NCBI GenBank assembly: GCA_951799405.1
Contig: OX637362.1
Location: forward strand, 10,464,493-10,528,492
DNA length: 64,000 nucleotides
Direction of reading: 5' to 3'
Origin: Agapetus fuscipes
Lineage: Eukaryota > Arthropoda > Insecta > Trichoptera > Glossosomatidae
Part shown: positions 27,646 through 38,700 of the stretch, one piece after another
Position numbering within the stretch: the first letter of the stretch is position 1
Layout: each line of letters opens with the position of its first letter
Notes under the pieces: generated by a model
The model's input: only the letters and a program-made list of their open reading frames with translations
Database searches by the model: none
Told to the model about the DNA's origin: nothing
Program-made: the position numbers and the translations under genes

Positions 27646-30600
27646 AATAGATTTGTGAAGAGGAATGCAATTCACCAACCTATTCTGCCTGGCCAGAAAC
27701 AGGTATTAATATCATCATTTAATAATTCATTATTGTTTATTATTAATGAATTATTAAATAATAATTAACAATAACATCTGTTGAACCAGGGTCAAAGTTA
27801 AAGTCAAGTGACCCAAGCGGGGATCGAACCAGCGTTGTTCCATTCGAAACACGCTAGAAAGATCAGCCCTCTTAGCCCCCGCGGCTATAACCCCGACTAA
27901 TATATTTATTACTTAATAATTATTACTCTATAGTGATATGGCAGTTGATGTCCTGATCCTTTGAAGCACAGCCGTTAGCTGCGTAGTGTTGAGGTGTGTG
28001 TTGCGTTGCGTTGGCTTTATTTTGAGACACTGAAAGGAAGTGGCGGTTGATGTTAGTTTTGAATAGTGGAAGGGTTAATTGGGGTGGAAACACAAATGAT
28101 ACTGTAACTCGTTCCATAAGCAGGCAGTTTGGTAAACGAATGAGTCGTGAAAACATCGAGTTCTAAATTTCCTTCATTTAAGTTTAGTTCAAATTCTATT
28201 TTACTTTTTTTTTGTGTAAGCTAAGGCCACTCTCCGAATTTTTGTGTTCAATCACACCTCAAGAGCCCTCTGCGAGCTTATTGGTCGCTATACAAATCCT
28301 TTTCTTAGCCAAGACCCAGTTGCTGTGAGGCTGGATGAACCTTTATAACCTTAGCGTGAATCACTAGACTACAGACCGCTCAAATATAATAATTATTGTG
28401 GTTAAAACATACTGGAGTTACGGTTGTATGACATCACTCAACATTTTTATCAACTTTAAAAATTATTTACACTTTTCGAATGTTAGACGAATCGTTACTT
28501 ACATTATTCGTGACTTTTACTGGCGTCGCAGCCAACGTCTTCAGGAGGCACTCTTTCTGCACGACCATTGAGGATGAACCATTACTAAACACACTGGTTT
28601 TTTTGCAGATGAGGAGTACACTGATTGTGTGGACGATTGCAACTATTGCCAGACCGCGATTCTCCCATCGATAGAGAAATGCGTTCCGGCCAAGGTATGC
28701 AGATCTGGCTGTAACTGCAAGCCCGGACTAGTGAGGAACTTTCTCGACAACAGATGTGTCACGCTTTCAGAATGCTGTAAGAAACACACTCAACTTAATT
28801 TTTGCAATTGAAGATGATACTGATGAAGAAGATGTTGATGATGATATTGATGATCTATAATCTATAATCTAAGTTGCAAGGATATATTCATTTAAAGCTC
28901 TCAGATGTATGCCCACAAACCAACAAGTGTAGTTCGCGCTTACAAATGCTGAATGTGTACTTACAAATAAAATCCAAACCTCAAATGAACATAAGCCCCA
29001 CAACTTTTGCCGACCTTCCCTGAAACAGGGGTGACATTGGCAAAGTGAACCATTTTTTACAGTATGGGTGGTCAGCCTCATACCAACCTATAAGTCAAGG
29101 AATATGAATAATAAATTACATTTAAATATAAAAAAGAACAAAACCTTACAAATAAATCTATACAAAAAAAGTCAAAAATTTCCTATGCAAAAAATGTAGC
29201 AAATGAATACACCAACATTAGAAATCAACATTGCAGATTAGCCGCCACTTCTTCCTGTCCTTGCATACTTCTTTCATTTCATCCAGAGTCATAACCTTTT
29301 TCATACAAGTCCTCCTTTTATTATGACTCTGGATATCCCATTCATTCGCTATTTCAGAGATTTGATCCTTCCATACTTTTCTCGGTCTTCCTCTACCACG
29401 ACATCCATCTATTCTAGCAACATATACTTTCTTCGTCAATCTTTCATCACTCATTCTCTCCAAATGCCCGAACCATCTTAACATACTTCATGATATTAAT
29501 GATGATGATGATGCTAATGATGATGATGATGCTAATGTTGATGACGAAGAGGATGTTGATAATGATGATATCTATTATGATTATGATGATGATGATGATG
29601 CTAATGATGATGATGATGCTAATGTTGATGACGAAGAGGATGTTGATAATGATGATATCTATTATGATTATGATGATGATGATGATGCTAATGATGATGA
29701 TGATGATGATGCTAATGGTGATGAGACTTCCAGCCCAGGTTAATTGTTTGAATCTTCTAAATAAGTTAATGAGTTTGCAATATTTATAACATTACATGAT
29801 TTACGTCATTTATTTTTACATTCAGCTTACCGCTTCAATTTCATTTTTACTTGAGTACTAAACAAAGTACAATATGCAAGAATTTCCGTTTATTAAAAGT
29901 AAGTGAACTAAGTCGTTTCATAAAAATAAATCTAGTCATCTCAGCTGTTGTGGTCTTTCCACTCCCTCCATGTACATTCTGGGCTCCCGCAGGGCGATCC
30001 TCTTTGACCGTTTTTTGTTACCCCAATCTAACGCCACTTTAAGCAGGTTATACGTCGCACGATATCCATAACCTTTTTGGTTCTTAAAGTTCACCATTAC
30101 GTGAAAGAGCTCGTTTCCACTTGTTGGGTGTCGGATCCGTATATTAATCGGAGGTTCCAGTGGCAGAACATTTCGGACAAAATCGGTTTCCGATAAGTGT
30201 GAATAGCTTCAACCATAATGACAAGTGGGAACGAGCTCTAAAAGATCATCATCCTAAGCTCGACAGTCCTGGGAGGGCTTTGGCTGAACCCAGGAGTTCC
30301 TTCCATTCTTTTCGGTTGGTTGCCTTCGTTCTCCAATTTCTCATTACATCACTGATGTTTCCGCGTCGACGTTGTCCATCCATCGCATTTTGGGCCTTCC
30401 TGGTCTTCTACTTCTTTGTGGTACTAAGAGTGTGAGGTATTTTGTAGGGTTTTAGGGCTGAATTTTGTACCTATATAAGCGTTTTTGTGGTTCTTCGCAG
30501 TAATTTGGACCTTAACTGTTTTTGGAGAGCGTCGTAACATCGGTTGGCTGTTATTGTTCTTCTGTCAATTTCCTACGTGAAAGGGATAGGTCAATTTTAT

Positions 30601-32730
30601 TTTTAATTGTTTTATCTTGTGACATAACCCATATATAAAGAATGGTACCAACGTACCGTTGCCATTACTGTATTTTTTTTTGTTACAGAATGTGAAGACC
30701 CGAATAGTTGGATGCAAATCTGTCCAAAGCTCTGCACTGGAGAAACCTGCGAATCAGCTGTTGTAGAGTGTTCTGATGCCGATCAAAACCTAGGGTGCGC
30801 CGTTCCGAAGGCATGCGTATGTAAGCCAGGGTATGTGAAGAATGCTAATGAAGTTTGCACCATCCTGACTGATTGCGGTAAGTAAAAATCTTGTCCCAAA
30901 TACCGGCAAAGGTTCAAGTGGCCCTTTGTTTAAGTGTGCGGCTTTTGCAAGCCTTGCGAAGACTAGCATGCCAGTTTCATGGATAAAGATCGTATAAGGG
31001 TTGCAGAAAGCCACTGATAATGATCACTCGCAGGACACTTGGGAAGTAATGCATCAATTGGCCAGCCAATCACAATTTGCCTTGATTCTTTTTGAAACAA
31101 AACTACTCGGGTTGGGAACATCTATAATCTATAATCTATAATCTAAGTTGCAAGGATATATTCATTTAAAGCTCTCAGATGTAAGCCCACAAACCAACAA
31201 GTGTAGTTCGCGCTTACAAATGCTGAATGTGTACCTACTTACAAATAAAATCCAAACCTCAAATGAACATAAGCCCCACAACTTTTGCCGACCTTCCCTG
31301 AAACAGGGGTAACATTGGCAAAGTGAACCATTTTTTACAGTATGGGTGGTCAGCCTCATACCAACCTATAAGTCAAGGAATATGAATAAAAAATTACATT
31401 TAAATATATAAAAGAACAAAACCTTACAAAGAAATCTATACAAAAAAAGTCAGAAATTTCCTATGCAAAAAATGTAGCAATTGAATACACCAACATTAGA
31501 AATCACCATTGCAGATTAGCCGCCACTTCTTCCTGTCCTTGCACACTTCTTTCATTTCATCCAGAGTCATAACCTTTTTCATGCAAGTCCTCCTTTTATT
31601 ATGACTCTGGATATCCCATTCATTCGCTATTTCAGAAATTTGATCCATCCATACTTTTCTCGGTCTTCCTCTACCACGACATCCATCTATTTTAGCAACA
31701 TATACTTTCTTCGTCAATCTTTCATCACTCATTCTCTCCATATGCCCGAACCATCTTAACATACTTCTTTTAATCTTCACTTTCACACTTTCCCTTACAT
31801 CTGAATCGTTTATTTATTTATTTATTTATTTATAAATTCACGACACTTAGTGCCTTTTACAAACCATACTAAAAATAGTGTTATAAATACAAGAGTAAGT
31901 AAAAAGTATAAAATGAAACAACAAATATATCAGAACTACAATTGAAAACTATCCGGGATAAAAAGTAACATAAAACAAAATAATGATTACATAAGTAGGT
32001 ATTAATACTTTAAAAAAAAATAGAGAGATGAGATAAAAAAACAAGAGAAAAGACAGTTTATGAATGTATAAATAGTAAGCAGAAATTAGAAGTAAGTAGC
32101 TGAATATAAAACCACAATTAAAAATAGATTGAAAAAAATTATAAATACCTATATATGAAAGTAAAATGAAACAAATAAACACAATAACAAAAACTCTATA
32201 AAAATAAGAATAAAAATCAAAGTTACTATTTAGAGAAAAAATATAAATCAAAAATCAAAAGAAATATACAAGCAACAGAAATAAAAACATTATTCATCCA
32301 AAAAGTACCTCAACAGAGCAGCTCTATACCTATCAAAGTTATTGTTGGGTGGGTCAAAGTCTAGTGTACAGGTATTACCACTACGTTGAAGGCGATTTAT
32401 GCAACTGTTATATTGTGCATTTGTATTGGAAGCTACAGGGCGATAAGGAATAATGTGTCGTGATCCTTGACGAGGGATTAAAAAATTTAACTCGCCCAGC
32501 AACGACGGACAGTCTATAAGTCCATTTTTTATTTTATAAAGGGTCAACAAGTCAATGATTTTGCGTTTCCAGTAAATTATTTAATTTAAGTCTTTCCAGT
32601 AAATTATTTAATTTAAGAAAAGAGTTCAAAAGGATGGGATCAAAATTAGAAATAGGAATTTTAAGCTTGTAATTTATAATTTTCAAGAATTTAATGTGAA
32701 CTCTTTCAATACTATCTATATGAACCGTAT

Positions 32731-32790
<60 letters not shown>

Positions 32791-35700
32791 TGCACAACAG
32801 GTTTCCCTTATTACAGTGCACCCTCACACAGTCATTAACAAGCTGGGAGGAGCTCTTTAACTAGATCTTTGAATGATTCTAAGTTAATGTAAAAAATGTC
32901 GATGTCAGCGGAATTAATCAGAGTAACACTCCGAGTTAAGGCATGTTGTGCCATGACGTCGGTACGGGACAGCGGTACATGAAAAAGTTCATGCCGTCTT
33001 CCCCGGCCGTAGCCATCTGGCACATAAAGCTCAAAACTCTCTAACAGGGTGGGGCTGTCAATTAAGCCGTTAATGATCTTGTAACAAAGCACCATAAGAG
33101 AACCGTTGCGCCGAGATTCCAGGCTCCTGGAGCTGGTTTTCTCAAGTAATTCCTCATGGTGCATAAACTTGGGATAATTCCCATGTATTCTCATGAGGAG
33201 GTACCTCAAAAACTTTTTTTGAATTTGCTCCAAAAGATCTACATACTTCCGCTGATACGGGGCCCAAACCTCGACAGCGTACTCTAATTTAGAACGTACA
33301 ATACAGTTGAAGACATCCACCATAGCTCTCGGTGACTCAAAATTATTGCTAATTCTGATCACAAAGCCCAATAACTGGTAGCATTTCGTCGTCAACTGCG
33401 TTATATGTTCTGTAAACTTCAGACCAGGATCAAAAACTACGCCCAGGTCCCTAAATGAAAAGACACGAGCCAGTATCGACCCACCAATACTGTACTCATG
33501 GATTATGGGACAAGCGGATCTTGTGAATGACATGACAGAACACTTGCTAATGTTGAAGTTCAATCCATTATTATTGGACCACATCAGCAGAGAGTTCAAA
33601 TCCATCTGTAAATTAATACAGTCTTGAAAATCCTTGATTTCTGTATAAATTTTCATGTCATCAGCGTAAAGAAGACAAGAACTATTTTTGATCTTGTCCG
33701 CAATGTCGTTAATGAACACAATGAAGGCTAGAGGGCCTAAATTAGAGCCTTGAGGAACTCCTGAAGTTGGAAAAAAATTAGCCGAATGTTGGTCATTTAT
33801 TTGCACAAATTGGCTTCTGTTTTTAAGAAATGAAGAGAAAAAGATTAAGAGAGGTTTTGTAAAACCAAAATCGTCCATCTTCTTCAAAAGAACATCATGA
33901 TTCACACGATCAAACGCCTTGGAGAAATCTGTATATATTACATCAGTTTGCCTGCGAGAATCCAAGTTGAGGGCAATATTTCTACTGAGGGTGAGTAGAT
34001 TTGATACTGTGGATCTCTTGGGCAGAAATCCGTGTTGGTGTATGTTGATTCGGGGCTTGATTTGCCACATAAGGTTTTTGTGTATCAAGCACTCAAACAC
34101 TTTGGCGAAACTTGATAAAATAGAAATCGGCCTATAATTTCTAACATCACTTTTATCATTTGACTTATGTACTGGCATGACTCTTGTTATCTTCCAGGCT
34201 GATGGATATGTACATGTCTTCAGGGATAAGTTGAAGATGAAACATAAGGGTTGAGCAAGGGGCTTAGCCATAGAAGATACAATTCTCGGGGGAATGTTGT
34301 CAGGGCCAGTTGCTTTATTGGATTTTAATCCAAGCAGATAAGTCTCCACCTCAGTCAAAGAAAAAGGACTGAGTGATATGGAAGATTGCTCGTGCTTACC
34401 ATGGGGGGACTCAGATAAATCTACGTGAGGGGTCTGGGTGCTGTAGACCGATTGGAAATACTTAGCAAAAGTTTCCGATATTATTCTGGGATCAGATATA
34501 ATCTGATCTCCATCAGAAAGCTGAAAAGTTGTATTACCACCGGTCCTGCTGGATCTGATATAAGACCAGAATTCCTTGGAATCACATCCTATCCCAGTCT
34601 GAATCTTACTCATATACAATTTGTGTGCTTCCTTTATATTATGTTTAACTTGCGCTCTCTTTGTAGAGAAAGCCTTATAATTGCTTACACTTTTATTTTT
34701 TAAGTAATTTTTGTGCAAGCGTTCCTTACACTTGATATTAGCAATGATGCTACTATTAAACCATACTGGGTAAGTGGAGTTACATTTGGCAGCGTATTTT
34801 TTACATGGAGCACACAAATTACATATTTTCAATAAAACATTATAAAAGTATTTTACAGCGGTATCAATATGTTTACAATTATATAGGTCAGACCAATCAT
34901 AAAAACTAAGTATATTCTTACATCTATCAGTGTTTAAGTACTTAAAATTAATTATTTTGTTCCACCTAAATATATAGTCAAAGTCGGTAACATTAATATT
35001 AAAATTATTATTATCCACATTGTGAATATTATTTATATGCCTATCGTCGCTAGGAGTGGATCTGGGATGTGCTTGCAGTCGTCCACAGGCCAGAGGCGTA
35101 GTATTCAGCCTCGCGGTGACTGCAAGCGTGGGGTGATGGCGATCTTCACTCACTAGGGGCTCCAGGCAGCGCACCACTTTACATAATATATTTTTATTAC
35201 TAATTACTAAATCAAGCATGTTGTTGTAGCCATTTTTGATTGTATTACACTGTTCTAAATTATTAGCAATAATGAGGAGACCAGACGGGTGAACAGTATT
35301 CCAGACAACTACGGACTAGTGACGTGTATAACAATTTTATTGTATTGGTATCACGAAAATCCTTAGCAATGCGGAACACAAAACCAAGCATTTTCAAACC
35401 TTTAGCACATACATTGGTTATATGTGGAACAAATGATAGTTTCTGGTCAAATATCACTCCCAAATCTGAGACTTCAGTCACTGTTCCTAGACTTAAGTTG
35501 TTAATAGAGTAAATAAAATGGATGGGGTTTTTTATTTTAAAAAAACTCATCACATGGCATTTCGATACATTGAGAAATAAGCGGTTAAAATTACACCAAT
35601 CTGCCAGTCTATCCAGGTTACTTTGAAGACCTTGGCAATCCTCTACGCAATCCACAACATTAAAAATCTTCAAGTCGTCGGCAAATAAAAGGACTTGACA

Positions 35701-38700
35701 TTCATAAAATACATTAATGATGTCATTAATAAAAAGTAAAAACAGCAACGGGCCCAAATGAGAACCCTGCGGGACTCCGCTTGGTTGGGTAAATGGTTCT
35801 GATTCAGTCTCATCAATTTTAACAACTAGGTAACGATCCTTAAGATAACTACCCATCCAGGTCAAAAAACTGCCCGAGATTCCCATGGCTTGAAGCTTTA
35901 TGAGCAAAATGTTGTGCGAAATTCTATCGAATGCCTTAGAAAAATCGGTATATATAACGTCGACTTGTTTACGTTTACTAAGGGCATTTGAGATAAAATT
36001 TTCGTAAACCATGAGGTTGGTGGCCGTTGACCGATTAGGCAAAAAGCCATGTTGATGGACCGTCAAAGATCTAGTAATAACGAAACCAATCTTAGACAAA
36101 ACAAGTTTTTCCAAAAGTTTAGGAATGGCCGACAATAAATTGATGGGTCTGTAATTTGTGACATCATTTTTATCTCCACTCTTAAATATTGGAGTGATGT
36201 AAGATTTTTTCCAAATTAGTGGGAAACACCCAGAAGATAAAGACAGGTTAAAAATAATACATAAAGGTTGTGACAAATTAGCTACACAATTCTTTAAAAA
36301 AATGGTCGGTACTTTATCAGGGCCAGGATTGGTTAAGGGTTTCATTAAATTGATTCCAGACGCAACATCAGACTCTACTAATGACAAATTTGAGAGCTGA
36401 AAATCAATAGGAGATGTGAAATTGAACGAATAATTGATATTATCGTCAGAATACACACTTTTGAAGAACTTAGCAAAGAGGTTAGATACTCCCACTGTAC
36501 TACTAGTCGATAAAACATTCTGACTCTCATTCTTTTTAAGATGACGGGAATAGTTGAAAATCTTTTTGACATCTGACTTTACAGATATTTCAATTCCTTT
36601 GATATATTCACTATAACACTCTTGTAAACATTTTTTACATTTATTTCTGTAATCCGTAAACACTACATAGTCAGACTCCACTCTGGATTCCTTGTATTTT
36701 TTATGAGCAAGTTTTTTCGCAAAAATCAAATTAATTAGATCATGGCTGTACCACTTAGGGAATGATGATATTCTCACTTTAGTGATCGGTACGTATAAAT
36801 CAATTGCATTATTCAGAATGTTGTAGAAACCTTCCACCAACACGCTCAAATCATCATTACTCCCATGTATGAATGACCAATCAGCCTTCATTAAAAACTC
36901 ATTTATACTTGCATAATCCGCCTTGACAAAATTACGGTAGGATTTTGGAGAGACAACGTTCCCTTTACTTGGCCCAGTCATATCCACAACAATATCCAGA
37001 ATCGGGTGGTGTTTGTCCGGAGGAACGACAGCCTCGACAGACCCATAAACGACTGCGGATATGTTACTTATGTCTGAATATGTTTATGTCTGAAGATAGA
37101 AGTCTGTTATCTCCGAACACAAACGATTTTGAAAAATCGTCATTTTAAATGTAGGCTATAATAGAATTGGGAAATCACCATTGACAAACTTTTTGTTTGT
37201 AGACAAGATACAACGGAACTAGAAACAAAGAAAAATACATTATGGATACCTTCAAGCTCGTACTTACATATTTCTAGACAAACATACAAAAAAAACACTA
37301 AGTGGGCATAAATTTCAAACCATACTTTTATTGAACGTCCATCTCGAGCTACCTTTAAGGTTTGGACATTTCAATAATAGTTTATTTGAATAAAAAAAAG
37401 AATAGCGTGCATGAAAAAAAATATGACTCTGAGTGAAACGAAAAAAGTGTACAAATACTGTAAAATGGCGATTGATCGTAATTTTAAAATACAAATAGAA
37501 GAAAGCAATGGAATTATCAATATATATTTTTTATTTTTTCAGCACCAAGGAAAGATGCTGGTACGTAGTACACACTTAACTTTTCTTTGAATTACAAATA
37601 CAGTATTGAAGAAAAAAATATATTTATCCTTAAAACTGTAAATTAAGTTTAAAAACCCGGTGATTTTATTTTATTCCAGCTGTATGCACCGATCCCTTTG
37701 AAATATTTGAGATTGAATATCCCAGAGAGTGTTTCTCCAAATTTCCCAAAATTAAAGTGGAAGGTTGCAACTGTAGGCCAGGCTTTGTGTATGCTTCTCA
37801 AACTGATAGAAGGTGTATTAGGAGACAAGAATGCGGTAAGTTTTTTTTTGGTTTAAATTTATTTACACCTATTTTCAATGACTGTGCAATATTTTTGAGG
37901 TCATTTTGTTCACTCTCCAAATTTGTCTTTTTTCTCTGCGCTTCATCTCACAATGTCCTCTCTTTCATAGATTTATTGTATTTCCTCATAGGATATCCTG
38001 TTCCTCAGTATTCTACCCAGTATTGGTTAGAATTTATATCTCGGTTAATTTGAGCAGTTGTTTTATCTAAATTGTATCAGTGCTTGTTTCGATACCATAC
38101 TTAAAAGACAACTAAAATAATTGATTCTTCTTTTAGCACCAAGGACTTGTGGCCCAAATGAGATATGGACTTTTTGCAAAAACAATCAATGCGAGAAAAC
38201 TTGCTCTTCGGAAATTAGTAAATGCTACAACTACGACTGCAGACCTGGTTGTATATGTAAGGAAGGATATCTGAGAAACAGCCAAAATGTATGTGTCGGG
38301 CAGGATCAATGCGGTGAGAGCCTATACCTGTACCTAACTGTATCACCATTTCACTAAGTATAGCCAGAGCTCTTGTACAAATGCCTCAAATGCTTTATTA
38401 TCATGTTGATTTGAGACCTTGAAGAAGATACTCGACCTTACTTTGGCTCCAGTCTCCCATACACAATACTTAACCTAGATATAAAATATTTACATATTTT
38501 TTGTTGTTGATAGTATTTTTATATTATAAATTGGTTTTGATTTTTATGTGGTGTATTATATGCATGGTGTGCGATAGAAAACCAATAATGATTTATAATA
38601 AATTTATTATTCTTTTCCAGAACAAACCGTTTGTGGACCAAACACAGAAATAACCCGTTGCTCCAAATACTATTGTGACACATGCGAAGCCTTGAGCAGC

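Noticed and set aside
29490..29789. 99-codon Met/Leu-rich frame
   Set aside because: Out-of-frame translation of a GAT repeat.
32552..32827. Frame with a poly-lysine stretch
   Set aside because: The lysines are the poly(A) tail of LINE-A read through into LINE-B.
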